A stretch of DNA of 64,000 nt, taken from Desmonostoc vinosum HA7617-LM4. Its GTDB lineage: Bacteria; Cyanobacteriota; Cyanobacteriia; Cyanobacteriales; Nostocaceae. The stretch is taken from the NCBI GenBank assembly GCA_019359515.1, contig JAHHHC010000011.1, forward strand, positions 1 to 64,000. Direction: 5' to 3'. Shown in pieces: positions 35,542-44,346 of the stretch (within the stretch, counting starts at the first letter, position 1; each line of letters begins with the position of its first letter). A model generated the notes under the pieces. The model worked only from the letters and a program-made list of their open reading frames with translations, made no database searches and was not told the origin of the DNA. The translations under genes and the position numbers were made by a program.

Positions 35542-35646
35542 TAAGGCATCAAGTAAAAATAAGTAGTGCGAGCATCTTGCTCGCGCGGGCAAGATGCCCG
35601 CACTACAAATATTAAATTGTTCAACTTATTTTTACACGAATCCTAA
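35542..35646 (+). mobile_element. 105-bp MITE, copy A
   Basis: Terminal inverted repeats of about 22 bp (TAAGGCATCAAGTAAAAATAAG against TTAGGATTCGTGTAAAAATAAG, first 20 shown in part by position 35542-35561) enclose the palindrome AGTGCGAGCATCTTGC...CCCGCACT. An almost identical 105-bp copy lies inverted at 48980-49084. It is noncoding. Confidence 0.85.
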
Positions 35647-35768
35647 GTAGATGCCGCAGTTAGTCAACTTATGAGACTCCGAACAAATGAACTCAAGTAT
35701 TGCTTTGAGTTCAATATTTGGATTAATTAGATTTTGTTGGCATCCATTGAAGGTACAGTGTGGGTAAT

Positions 35769-37268
35769 TTACTTATTCTGCAACGATTCCCGTTGTTTTC
35801 CATACTCCCGTAGCTGCTTGAGAAGATTTTCTTGGGATGAGTTGGAGGTAGATGAACTAGGGGTTGGTAGTGGGTTAGTAGTTGGAAAATTAACAGGTGG
35901 GGGATTAATAATGTTAGTGCGTAGCGGTGACGAACCCTCAAATCTGTTTGCTAGAGGGGTTCTTGCAGGTGAAGGGACGTTATTGGGTGTCGCCCCCTTA
36001 GCTGATACTGGGGGAGTAATCAGAGCATTTGGTTTGTTAACAGCAGCTTTTACCGAGTCTAGGGTGACAGCAACTTGTGTCTGCTGCTGCATTTGTTGAG
36101 TGGAAGATACCAAGCTACTTAGACCATTAACCAGTTGTCGGAGATTTTGCCGGAAAGTTGGATCGCCCGTCAATTCATCTAAATCAGATGTAATTTTTTG
36201 GGTATTTTCAAATGTGACTCGTGCTGAGTCTAAGGTTTGTTGTATTAAGACTGCATTTTTGGGATCGTTGAGGTTTTTAGTAGCATCTCGCAAATTAGCT
36301 GAAGCTTGTGCTGCATTATTGGAGAGAGTTTCTAAATTTTTGAGTAATTCTCCTTGAGTTAAGCGATTGACAGCGGGTGAGAGACTGCTGACTGTCACGC
36401 GTAGTTGATTGCTAGTTTCGGTGATATTGTTCAAAGCACCAACTAGGGAAGAACGATTTGTTGTGACTAGGTTATCCAAATTGGTTAGCAGTCGATTCGC
36501 TTGATTTGCCGTTGTGCTGAATTGACCAGCGGTTATACCTAATTGATTAACTGTTTTAGTAGTGGATGCTGTGAGTTTATTTGTGGCCTGTTGCACCGAA
36601 TTGGCAGTGGATGCAAATGTTCCTAACTGTCCTTGAAAACTTTTACTTAAACTGCGGATATCTTGGCTGAGTCCTGCCACACTAATAGCTGCCACCGAGG
36701 AAGTCTCTAGGAGTCTATTAACTTTTTGATAAAATCTAGGGTCATTATATACAGTGGCTAACTCAGTTGTACTCCGAATCAGTTCATCAAGACTGATGCC
36801 AATCTGACCTTTTAACCGAGAACCATTACAAACAATAAGGTTAGGATTGCAGTTTTTTTCTAGCGGTTTAGCGACAACAGTTCCAGGGGGTAATGTCGTT
36901 TTTGGTGTAATGTCTACTATACTCTCGCTGATTAATCCGCTTTGATTAGCCTCTACTTTTACCTGGCTGGGAATGATTAAGTCAGGTTGAGCAATTTCGA
37001 TCTCTACTTCAATAGCATTGGGTTTTGGTTGAATATTGGAAATATTACCAACCTTAACACCACGATAGCGGACTGGTGCGCCTTTTTGCATTCCGCCAGC
37101 ATTGGCAAATTCCACAATCGCTTTGTATGAACTGCGAGCAGCAGTAAACCTATTCAACCACAAGAGAATTATTCCAAATACCCCCAGTCCTAGCAGGAGT
37201 AGTAACCCTACAGATCCTTCTCGAAATGTTCGCGTAGACGCGAAGCGGTTTGTCGTTAGACCTCGCAT
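35769..37268 (-). CDS. MCE/MlaD domain protein of a lipid ABC transporter
   Basis: 499 residues from the ATG at 37268 (MRGLTTNRFAS), with GGAGGA just before it; a GTG four codons earlier is less likely. An N-terminal membrane helix (VGLLLLLGLGVFGIILLWL) is followed by the MCE domain (YKAIVEFANAGGMQKGAPVRYRGVKVGNISNI) and a long helical region with repeated Asn/Thr/Ser-rich heptads (about 190-400). A Pro/Ser-rich tail ends it. MCE proteins line the lipid tunnel of Mla-type transporters between the membranes. It is followed upstream on the same strand by its ATPase. No permease (MlaE) is next to them. Confidence 0.88.
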   Translation of the reverse strand: MRGLTTNRFASTRTFREGSVGLLLLLGLGVFGIILLWLNRFTAARSSYKAIVEFANAGGMQKGAPVRYRGVKVGNISNIQPKPNAIEVEIEIAQPDLIIPSQVKVEANQSGLISESIVDITPKTTLPPGTVVAKPLEKNCNPNLIVCNGSRLKGQIGISLDELIRSTTELATVYNDPRFYQKVNRLLETSSVAAISVAGLSQDIRSLSKSFQGQLGTFASTANSVQQATNKLTASTTKTVNQLGITAGQFSTTANQANRLLTNLDNLVTTNRSSLVGALNNITETSNQLRVTVSSLSPAVNRLTQGELLKNLETLSNNAAQASANLRDATKNLNDPKNAVLIQQTLDSARVTFENTQKITSDLDELTGDPTFRQNLRQLVNGLSSLVSSTQQMQQQTQVAVTLDSVKAAVNKPNALITPPVSAKGATPNNVPSPARTPLANRFEGSSPLRTNIINPPPVNFPTTNPLPTPSSSTSNSSQENLLKQLREYGKQRESLQNK

Positions 37269-37367
37269 TTTTTCCTCCACCCAATAATTAGTTCTGAGTT
37301 ATGAGTGGTGAGTCTTGAGTATTGTTCTTCTCACTCAGTACTTAGGACTCAGCACTCACAACTAAAA

Positions 37368-38150
37368 TTAACCGACGACTTGAATCGGCCCTTGCACACT
37401 TCCACTCATAAATTGTCTAATTAGCGGATGGTCTGTGCTGTTTATTTCGTTAACTGTACCCTGCCACTGCACTTTACCTTGATAGAGAAACACTAGTTTA
37501 TCAGTTGTACGGCGGATGGTACTTTCTTGGTGAGTCACAATGGCATAAGTACTACAGACTCCTCTTGTGCTTTGCAAATAGCGGATTAAGTCTTCTATGA
37601 CTGTTGAAGCAATGGGATCAAGTCCCGCTGTGGGTTCATCGTATAGTAAAACTTCTGGGCTGTCTTGGGGACTATCGGGGTTAGACATGATTGCACGAGC
37701 AAAACTGACTCGTTTTCGCATTCCTCCGGAAAGTTCGGCGGGGTAGAGATTGCTGATTCCTGGCAAACCAACCATTTCTAATTTTTCTTTGACTAAATCT
37801 CGAATGCGCGATCGCGGTAGTCTGGAATTTTGATAGAGTAAAAACCCCACATTTTCATCCACAGTTAACGAATCGAATAATGCTGCTTGCTGAAACACCA
37901 TGCCAATACCAACCGGATCGCTACCATCTTCAATCAACCCGTCTCGCCGTACCCCCTGCACAAAAACTTCTCCTGCATCGGGAGTCAGTAATCCCGCGAT
38001 CACTCGTAAAATTGTTGATTTACCAGTCCCTGAAGGGCCAATAATTCCCAGTGCTTCTCCTCGGTTAATTGTCAAGTCCACATTATCTAAAACTTGATTA
38101 CTACCAAAGGATTTAGAAACACCTTTTAATTCAATTAGTGGTTCGGTCAT
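37368..38150 (-). CDS. ABC transporter ATP-binding protein (MlaF type)
   Basis: 260 residues. Walker A GPSGTGKST, Q-loop GMVFQQAALFDSL, signature LSGGMRKRVSFARAI, Walker B VLLYDEPTAGLDP and the switch His in IVTHQESTIRR are all present. The GGMRKR signature is typical of the MlaF/Ttg2A subfamily, which energises lipid transport with MCE proteins. The MCE gene lies 100 nt downstream on the same strand, so the pair most likely forms one transporter. A short extension around SNPDSPQDSPE sits between signature and Walker B. Confidence 0.93.
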   Translation of the reverse strand: MTEPLIELKGVSKSFGSNQVLDNVDLTINRGEALGIIGPSGTGKSTILRVIAGLLTPDAGEVFVQGVRRDGLIEDGSDPVGIGMVFQQAALFDSLTVDENVGFLLYQNSRLPRSRIRDLVKEKLEMVGLPGISNLYPAELSGGMRKRVSFARAIMSNPDSPQDSPEVLLYDEPTAGLDPIASTVIEDLIRYLQSTRGVCSTYAIVTHQESTIRRTTDKLVFLYQGKVQWQGTVNEINSTDHPLIRQFMSGSVQGPIQVVG

Positions 38151-38236
38151 TGGTCAAGTGTTGGGAGTCAAGGGTCTATTAGTCATTGGTCATTAGCATA
38201 GAACAAATGACAAATGACAACTAACAAAGGGCAAAC

Positions 38237-39751
38237 ATGCAAGATAGTGATGTCATAGTTATTGGAAGTGGTATCGGCGGGCTATGTACTGCTAGTTTGC
38301 TAGCTCGTTATGGTAAGCGGGTGATTGTGTGTGAAAGTCATACAATTGCTGGTGGTGCTGCCCATAGTTTTAGACGACGGGGGTTTGAATTTGATTCTGG
38401 CCCTTCTTTTTATTGTGGTTTGGGTGATGTTCAGAGTTTAAATCCGATTAAACAGGTTCTGGATATTTTAAGCGAATCCATTCAAGTTATATCTTATGAT
38501 CCCCTGGGACATTACCACTTTCCTGAAGGAAGTTTGACAGTTTATCGCGATGTTGAACTTTATTATCAACAAATCGCTAAGATTACACCTCAAGGTGCTA
38601 GCGAATTCCAGCAATTTACGGAACGTTTGTTAGGGCTGTACGAAGCTATGAAAGGTATTCCTACTTTGGCTTTGAGGGCAGATTGGCAAGTGGTTTTAGT
38701 ATTGCTCAGACGCTATCCACTATCCCTAGTAAAGATGTTACCCTACTTGTCACTTGTTCAAGTTGCTGCTGGTGATGTAATGGATGCAACGGTACAAGAC
38801 CCTTGGGTGCGGCGGCTAATTGACTTGGAATGTTTTTTGCTATCTGGTTTAAAGGCACATGGAACGATCGCTCCTGAAATCGCCTTTATGCTGGGGGAAC
38901 GCTCCCGCGCTAAAATTGACTATCCTGTGGGTGGGAGTGGTGCAATTGTCCAGGCTTTGGTGAGGGGGTTAAAACGCTGGGGTGGTCAGTTGCGTTTGGG
39001 ATGCCACATTGAGCAAATTTTGGTGGAATCTGGCAAAGTTGTGGGTGTAAAATCTCGCCAAGGTGAAGTTTTCAAAGCACCTCTGGTGATTTCTAATGCT
39101 TCAATTTGGGATACTTACAATCAGCTATTACACCCTGATGATTTACCTGCATCTTACCGCAAAGTTGCTTTAGAAACACCAGCAGTTGACAGTTTTATGC
39201 ATCTACACTTAGGTATTCGTGCCACTGGGTTAGAAAATTTAACCGGACATCATGTGGTAATTCACGATTCTAGTCAGGATATTACTGTAGCAGGTAATAC
39301 TTGTATGATATCTATTCCGAGTGTGTGGGATGCGACTCTTGCCCCAGAGGGACATCATGTGCTTCATGCTTATACTCTCGAACCATACGCTGGATGGGAA
39401 CGTGGTGATGGTTATGAAGGGAAGAAACGACAAAAAGCAGAATCTTTATATCGTGCCCTAGAGCGGATTATCCCAAATATTCGCGAGCGTGTGGTGTTAG
39501 AACTTATTGGTACACCGCTGACTCATGCTCATTATCTAAGACGTTATCAAGGAACCTATGGCCCAGCGATCGCAGCTGGTAAGGGGATGTTTCCGAGTAC
39601 ACATACACCTATACAGGGTTTATATCGCGTCGGTGATAGTACCATGCCAGGAATCGGTGTCCCTGCGGTGGCGGCGTCTGGTATTTTGTGTGCCAATACT
39701 TTAGTGGAGCGATCAAAAACAGCAGAGTTACTGGAAAGTTTAGGGATTTAA
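38237..39751 (+). CDS. FAD-dependent oxidoreductase, CrtISO/phytoene desaturase-like
   Basis: 504 residues. The N-terminal dinucleotide fold VIVIGSGIGGLCTASLLARYGKRVIVCE is followed by GGAAHSFRRRGFEFDSGPSFYCGL. The C-terminal FAD-contact motif is GLYRVGDSTMPGIGVPAVAASG. This matches the carotenoid isomerase / phytoene desaturase superfamily. Sequence style suggests a CrtISO paralogue rather than CrtH itself, so the substrate (carotenoid or other polyene) is open. It diverges from the ABC ATPase gene. The ATG is at 38237 with AAAGGGC upstream. Confidence 0.85.
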   Translation: MQDSDVIVIGSGIGGLCTASLLARYGKRVIVCESHTIAGGAAHSFRRRGFEFDSGPSFYCGLGDVQSLNPIKQVLDILSESIQVISYDPLGHYHFPEGSLTVYRDVELYYQQIAKITPQGASEFQQFTERLLGLYEAMKGIPTLALRADWQVVLVLLRRYPLSLVKMLPYLSLVQVAAGDVMDATVQDPWVRRLIDLECFLLSGLKAHGTIAPEIAFMLGERSRAKIDYPVGGSGAIVQALVRGLKRWGGQLRLGCHIEQILVESGKVVGVKSRQGEVFKAPLVISNASIWDTYNQLLHPDDLPASYRKVALETPAVDSFMHLHLGIRATGLENLTGHHVVIHDSSQDITVAGNTCMISIPSVWDATLAPEGHHVLHAYTLEPYAGWERGDGYEGKKRQKAESLYRALERIIPNIRERVVLELIGTPLTHAHYLRRYQGTYGPAIAAGKGMFPSTHTPIQGLYRVGDSTMPGIGVPAVAASGILCANTLVERSKTAELLESLGI

Positions 39752-39855
39752 TCCCATTCCTTTCCTAGTTTTATAGGACTCCTATTTGATTTTTGAAAAA
39801 ACCGTCCTCAACTCGAAAAGTCTGATTCCCTACCCTACTCTCTACCAGCGGATTG

Positions 39856-40431
39856 CTATAGTTGACAAAGTGCTTTAAGAACTTGTAACAACTGAATTGA
39901 CCGTTCTTTTTCCATAAAATTTAATTCTGGCATCAAGTGATAAATAGGAGGATGCCCTTGTTGGATATAAACAAACTGATAACTTCTACCGTTAGTTGTT
40001 AAACCCCAAACTGATTTTTGATTATCTAAACTTTTATAAGCATATGTGAGTAGTTGAGATAATCCAGTTGAGATATCAATCTGACTATTTTTAGATTCAA
40101 TGATCAGTATCCAAAAATATGTTTGAGTTTTTGTATGCTTAACCTTACTGACAGCTAAAATATCAAATCTTCCTTTGATTTTGATATCTTCATCTTCAAC
40201 TTCAATATCACTAATATCTTCTTCTAAACGAATCTCAACAGGATAGCGATAAAAGCCAGCTAACCTCAGTATTGGAGCAACTACAAGAAACTTTACCTGA
40301 CCTTCAGAAACTTTGCCTGATCTCAGGTAACGTCGAAAGTCATCTCTAATTTGTAAAAGTTCTTGTTGTTCGGTCTCTAAGAGAGGTTCTAGAGATAACA
40401 AAGCAGAAAATGAGTCACTGTACTGTTCCAT
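39856..40431 (-). CDS. PD-(D/E)XK nuclease-like protein (type I R-subunit N-domain type)
   Basis: 191 residues. N-terminal helices (IRDDFRRYLRSGKVSEGQVKFLVVAPILRLAGFY) precede the nuclease core: D in GRFDILAV, then ESK in WILIIESKNS (the E-x-K pair), then GLSQLLTYAYKSL with the trailing Gln. This is the fold of HsdR N-terminal domains and stand-alone homologues common in cyanobacteria. No helicase or methylase is attached. It ends 12 nt before the dihydroorotase homologue on the same strand, so it may be the distal or proximal member of a two-gene unit. Confidence 0.75.
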   Translation of the reverse strand: MEQYSDSFSALLSLEPLLETEQQELLQIRDDFRRYLRSGKVSEGQVKFLVVAPILRLAGFYRYPVEIRLEEDISDIEVEDEDIKIKGRFDILAVSKVKHTKTQTYFWILIIESKNSQIDISTGLSQLLTYAYKSLDNQKSVWGLTTNGRSYQFVYIQQGHPPIYHLMPELNFMEKERSIQLLQVLKALCQL

Positions 40432-40443
40432 AACTGGTTGTAT

Positions 40444-41811
40444 TTAACACCAAGTTTGTACAACACGACCCTTTATTTGTTGTCCTAGCCAAGGTGTATT
40501 ACTAGAGAGTGTATATAGATTTTTGCGCTCGACTTTCCAGGTTTGCTGGGGGTCAAATAGAGTTAGTTCAGCTGGTTGATGAGGAACAATATTATTTACT
40601 TTTTGTCCCAAACATTCTGCTGGTCGAGTACTCAAAGCACTCCATAATTCTAAGGCTGTAAATTCTCCAGTTTCTACCAAATATTCCCATAGTAAAGGTA
40701 ATGCTAATTCTAAACCAATTGCCCCTGGTGGCGCTTCGGCAAAGGCTTGGACTTTTTCTTCGTAGGTGTAAGGTGCATGGTCAATGGCGATCGCATCTAT
40801 AATACCTGCACGTACCCCTGCACGCAACGCCGCCAGATCGCTAGGATTACCTAAAGGTGGTTCTATATGTAAGCTGGTATCGTAACTTTTGATGGCTTTG
40901 GTATCTAGTAACAGGTGCATCCAAGTTGTACTGGCGGTGATAGGCAACCCAGCAGCCTTAGCTGAGGCAATTAACTCCACACTCCGAGCTGTGGAAACGC
41001 GCATAATGTGTACTGGTGTAGCGATGTCTGCAACTAATTCTAACAAAGCAGCGATAGCAGCTGTTTCAGCACTGGCGGGTACGGGAGGTAAACCAAACCG
41101 AAAAGCGTCCGAGCCTTCCCGCATGATACCGTTTGATTTGAGTTGGCGATCGCATGGCCAAAACGCCACTGGTTTGCCCAAGGGTTGAAGATATTCCAAC
41201 ACCCGCCGCACTATCCCCAAATTTTCCCACGGTTGACCATCAGTAAAACCAACTACTCCTGCTGCTGCTAAATCTGCCAATTCCGTCATTTGTTTCCCAG
41301 CAACATCAACAGTAATAGCACCCCAGGTATGAAGATGAGAGAGAGAATAAGACGCAAAGATGGGGGGACGCGGTGAGTCTAGTGAGTAAGGAGGGTTTCC
41401 TGGAGCAGGCAACTGGCTAACCTGTAAGGGGGACGCGGAGACATTTTTCATCATACCTCCACGTCCTTGCATCTTTTTCAAGAACTGTGCCACCATCGCA
41501 GGGTTATCAATGGCTGGAGAGGTATCGGGTAAAATACTAATTCTGGTAAAGCCACCAGCAGCAGCAGCTTGCAATAGAGATAATAAAGTCTCTCGTTCTT
41601 CAAACCCCGGTTCGCTGGAGTGGCTATACAAATCTACTAATCCAGTCCCCAGAACTAATCCCCGACAATCTCTAATTTGAGTATCAGAGGTGATATCAGC
41701 AATAGATGGGGCGACTGCTTGAATACAATTATCAGCAATCAGTACATCAATTATCTGGTCAGTTTCTGAAACTGGGTCAATCACCCTTACTTGTTGCAGC
41801 AGTTCAGTCAT
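40444..41811 (-). CDS. Dihydroorotase homologue with lost metal ligands
   Basis: 455 residues, amidohydrolase fold. The canonical DHOase metal motif DxHxHxREPG reads DLYSHSSEPG here (Y62 for the first His, S65-S66 where family members have x-Arg), and the late motif TDHAPH reads IDHAPY. At least two zinc-binding His are gone, as in non-catalytic PyrX-type subunits that assemble with aspartate carbamoyltransferase. Residues 117-157 (MMKNVSASPLQ...) are an in-frame insertion encoded by a repeat-type segment (41340-41460 with GGGGACGCGG). Genome pipelines will call it dihydroorotase (pyrC). Catalysis is doubtful. Confidence 0.82.
   Translation of the reverse strand: MTELLQQVRVIDPVSETDQIIDVLIADNCIQAVAPSIADITSDTQIRDCRGLVLGTGLVDLYSHSSEPGFEERETLLSLLQAAAAGGFTRISILPDTSPAIDNPAMVAQFLKKMQGRGGMMKNVSASPLQVSQLPAPGNPPYSLDSPRPPIFASYSLSHLHTWGAITVDVAGKQMTELADLAAAGVVGFTDGQPWENLGIVRRVLEYLQPLGKPVAFWPCDRQLKSNGIMREGSDAFRFGLPPVPASAETAAIAALLELVADIATPVHIMRVSTARSVELIASAKAAGLPITASTTWMHLLLDTKAIKSYDTSLHIEPPLGNPSDLAALRAGVRAGIIDAIAIDHAPYTYEEKVQAFAEAPPGAIGLELALPLLWEYLVETGEFTALELWSALSTRPAECLGQKVNNIVPHQPAELTLFDPQQTWKVERKNLYTLSSNTPWLGQQIKGRVVQTWC
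41340..41460. repeat. Repeat segment inside the dihydroorotase homologue
   Basis: GGGGACGCGGTGAG and GGGGACGCGGAGAC units, the same word as in intergenic GGGGACGCG arrays, flank a segment with GAGGGTTTCCTGGAGCAGGC. The length is compatible with the reading frame and adds about 40 residues at a surface-loop position. Confidence 0.6.
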
Positions 41812-41885
41812 AAACAGTTATCAGTTATCAGTGAGGAATTAAGAGTTATATCAAGTTCGGGTAATTACTAATTATTAAAATTTCT

Positions 41886-41918
41886 CCCTGTCCCCGCGTC
41901 CCCGCGTCCCCGCGTCCC
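41886..41918. repeat. CCCCGCGT array
   Basis: Four units of CCCCGCGT between the dihydroorotase homologue and the phosphatase gene. Confidence 0.85.
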
Positions 41919-42001
41919 CAGTGCAAAATCCTCCTGATTCCTGAGCGTTAGTTTGCCCAACTCTGGTGTTCAGAGTATGCAACGCCGCTTTTTTGACTTC
42001 T

Positions 42002-43351
42002 TTACAAAGCTCCTGCTGCGGTTTTATCTAGTACGCCGCCACCCAAGTGGGCGGTAATATTCATTGCTTGCAATACTGGTAAACCGTTGAGTTCCGAGGA
42101 GTAATCTATGACGCTGACTGCACCATTACCTTGGCGAAAATTCCAGAAATTTTCCGCAGATAAACCCAGAATATGACACAGCAAGGTTTTATTAGTCGCG
42201 TCGTGAGCCACTACTAATCCAGTTTGGAGTTTGTTAGTTAATGCTGTTTGGACGATTGATTGCCAAGTTGCGACACTGCGTTCCCACACTTGTTGTAAAT
42301 TTTCTCCTTCGGGCATTTGTACTTCCCCTGGCGTTTGCCGCCAGCGCTGCAACTCTCCAGGAAATTCTTGCTCTATTTCTGTTTCTAATTTTCCTTCCCA
42401 GAGTCCATGGCTGATTTCTCTCAACCCATCTTGTAATTCCAACTTTACACTAGGATGGTGACGCAAGATGATTTGTGCTGTTTCTTTGGGACGCAGCATA
42501 GAACTACTAACAGCAAAATCAAGAGCTACTTCTTGGAGATATTCGCCTGCTTTTTGGGCTTGTTGCCTCCCATTGTCGTTGAGTGGAACGTCAATTTGAC
42601 CTTGAAATCTCGTTTGGCGATTCCACTCGGTTTCTCCATGACGCACTAACAACAATCGGACTCCGTGATGGTTTGGTCGCAATGAGGGTAAAATTTCCCC
42701 CATGTGTTGCGTTTGATTCATCGACTCTAGTTGAACGGGTGCTTCTAATCCACCGGCAAAATTTAGTACCGAAATACCACAGTTAGATTGCTGTATGCAA
42801 TGGTAGCGACTGGGAGAAATACCCAATGCCGTGCTAATCAGGGCGCGATTAATGCCGTTATGCCCGACTATGAGAATAGTTTCGTTTCGATGCTGGGGTA
42901 AAATTTTTTGCCAGAACTGCCGCGCTTGCTCGTACAAAGCAAGGACAGGGAAATGTTCTTTTGTTCCCTGTGCATCGTTGACTAACATCCGCAGCTCGTG
43001 GGGGCGTTCGTGCCAAGTACGATAGTCTTCGGGAAACTTCTCTTTTACATCAGCAGTGAGCATTTCTTCCCATAGGGGAAGGTCAATTTCTAACAATTGA
43101 TCAGAAGTTTGCAAACCAGCATTTCCTGGATGAGTTGCTAACTCGTTATGGATAATGTCTGCTGTTTGTTTTGCTCTTTGTAAAGGACTGCTGTAAACAG
43201 CGTCAAATACAATATTGCTGAGGGCTTTACCTACTTTAATCGCATCATCACGACCTTTTTCTGTTAATTTTGACACATCAGTGCGCCCTTGGATACGACG
43301 CTCGGTGTTATAGCTGCTTTGACCGTGGCGCACAATGATGACACGAGCCAT
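42002..43351 (-). CDS. Histidine phosphatase family protein with two PGM domains
   Basis: 449 residues. Two tandem phosphoglycerate-mutase-like domains each carry the RHG catalytic motif: IIVRHGQSSYNTERRIQGR at the N-terminus and LLLVRHGETEWNRQTRFQGQ near residue 232. Second histidines lie in TILIVGHNGINRA and GLVVAHDATNK. Both domains therefore look competent. The two-domain form is common in cyanobacteria; relatives act on phosphosugars or phosphoserine, and the substrate here is not known. The ATG is at 43351. Monocistronic. Confidence 0.9.
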   Translation of the reverse strand: MARVIIVRHGQSSYNTERRIQGRTDVSKLTEKGRDDAIKVGKALSNIVFDAVYSSPLQRAKQTADIIHNELATHPGNAGLQTSDQLLEIDLPLWEEMLTADVKEKFPEDYRTWHERPHELRMLVNDAQGTKEHFPVLALYEQARQFWQKILPQHRNETILIVGHNGINRALISTALGISPSRYHCIQQSNCGISVLNFAGGLEAPVQLESMNQTQHMGEILPSLRPNHHGVRLLLVRHGETEWNRQTRFQGQIDVPLNDNGRQQAQKAGEYLQEVALDFAVSSSMLRPKETAQIILRHHPSVKLELQDGLREISHGLWEGKLETEIEQEFPGELQRWRQTPGEVQMPEGENLQQVWERSVATWQSIVQTALTNKLQTGLVVAHDATNKTLLCHILGLSAENFWNFRQGNGAVSVIDYSSELNGLPVLQAMNITAHLGGGVLDKTAAGAL

Positions 43352-43688
43352 CCGTCTTGCCCTCCTCTATCTAAAGGACTAATTTTACTGCAAAATGTTT
43401 ATACAATTATCTATTAGAGATGTTTTGCTTGCGAGTCAAGCTGTATACACAACTAGAACTTATAATGATGCGATCGCGCTTTCAAAGCATATTGTTCATT
43501 GTAAAGGTATATTAAGCCCAAGCCTTATAACTCAAATGTGGACAAATGCGATCGCACTACCTATGGGCAGAAGTTGAAAGAAGCTGCTGAAAAACTAGGT
43601 GTATCGGTGCAGACAAACAAATCGCTCTCAAAGTCCAGGCTAAAGCCTGTGAGTTGAAAAACTCTAAGCCGCCCAATTACAGAACCGT

Positions 43689-43887
43689 CGCATTTGCTAT
43701 TTTGGCGATCGCATTTGCTATTTTGGCGACTGCATTTGTTATTTCGGCGACTGCATTTGTTATTTTGGTGATCGCATTTGTTATTTCGGCGACTGCATTT
43801 GTTATTTCGGCGATCGCATTTGCTATTTCGGCGATCGCATTTGCTATTTCGGCGACTGCATTTGTTATTTTGGCGATCGCATTTGCT
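43689..43887. repeat. 21-bp HIP1 minisatellite, 9.5 units
   Basis: The unit CGCATTTGCTATTTCGGCGAT repeats nine times plus a 10-bp remainder. Unit junctions are either the HIP1 octamer GCGATCGC or the variant GCGACTGC (or GTGATCGC once). 21 is divisible by 3, so frames stay open across it (AFAILAI-type heptapeptides on the plus strand, NSKCDRR on the minus). Confidence 0.9.
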
Positions 43888-44002
43888 GATTGCCCTTATT
43901 CTCAGCTTGAAAATGGGAGTAGGAGCAAATACGGTTCGGTTAAGCAAATTTATAATTTTTTAGGCGAAGTAGACAGTAGACTTCTTGCAAAAATACTTGA
44001 AT

Positions 44003-44275
44003 CGTCAGAGACTCAAGTCTCTGCCTAATAGCAAAAGTCCGTTGAAACGGACTAAAAATACTGTTATTAAGCTAATAATCATTTAAATTGCATCCCCGCG
44101 TCTCCCCTTAAGCGCGTCCTCCGAAGTTTGCTCAACGGGGGGAACCCCCGCACGCAACTTCTCTCCGCGTCTTTCTGAGGCAAAGGATTATGCAAGTTAA
44201 AGGCAGATTAGCTTAGTCGGTTTCAACCGACTTGAGTTATCAGCCAGAAAATTTATTTTCTGGCGAGTATCCGAC
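44003..44275. repeat. Second copy of the inverted-repeat-rich element, interrupted
   Basis: AGAGACTCAAGTCTCT, AGTCCGTTGAAACGGACT and GTCGGTTTCAACCGAC hairpins with AATAGCAAAAG and ATTTATTTTCTGGCG, as at 1215-1362. A roughly 140-bp segment with CCCCGCGTC-type units sits inside it. Confidence 0.6.
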
Positions 44276-44346
44276 TTTTGCAAGAGGTCTAGTGATAATT
44301 TCGCCTAAGTGATGTCTACGACGGGCTACGCCTACGGTAACAAACC

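Larger units (their letters stand above)
43352..44346. other. 1-kb repeat-rich spacer before the restriction-modification locus
   Basis: No supported gene. It contains a HIP1 minisatellite (43689-43887), an inverted-repeat element (44003-44275) with a nested CCGCGTCT/CCCCGCG segment (44090-44180), and HIP1 sites. Long frames read through the minisatellite on both strands are repeat artefacts. Confidence 0.6.

Noticed and set aside
43571-43660. Short frame KLKEAAEKLGVSVQTN resembling a helix-turn-helix
   Set aside because: Too short, no start or downstream domain; at most a trace of a lost gene before the minisatellite.
43689-43887. Possible CRISPR array
   Set aside because: Units are contiguous 21-bp repeats without unique spacers, and no cas gene is near.
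43561-44028. Long frames on both strands with heptapeptide repeats (AFAILAI, NSKCDRR)
   Set aside because: Frames are forced open by the 21-bp minisatellite. There is no conserved flanking domain or ribosome binding site.
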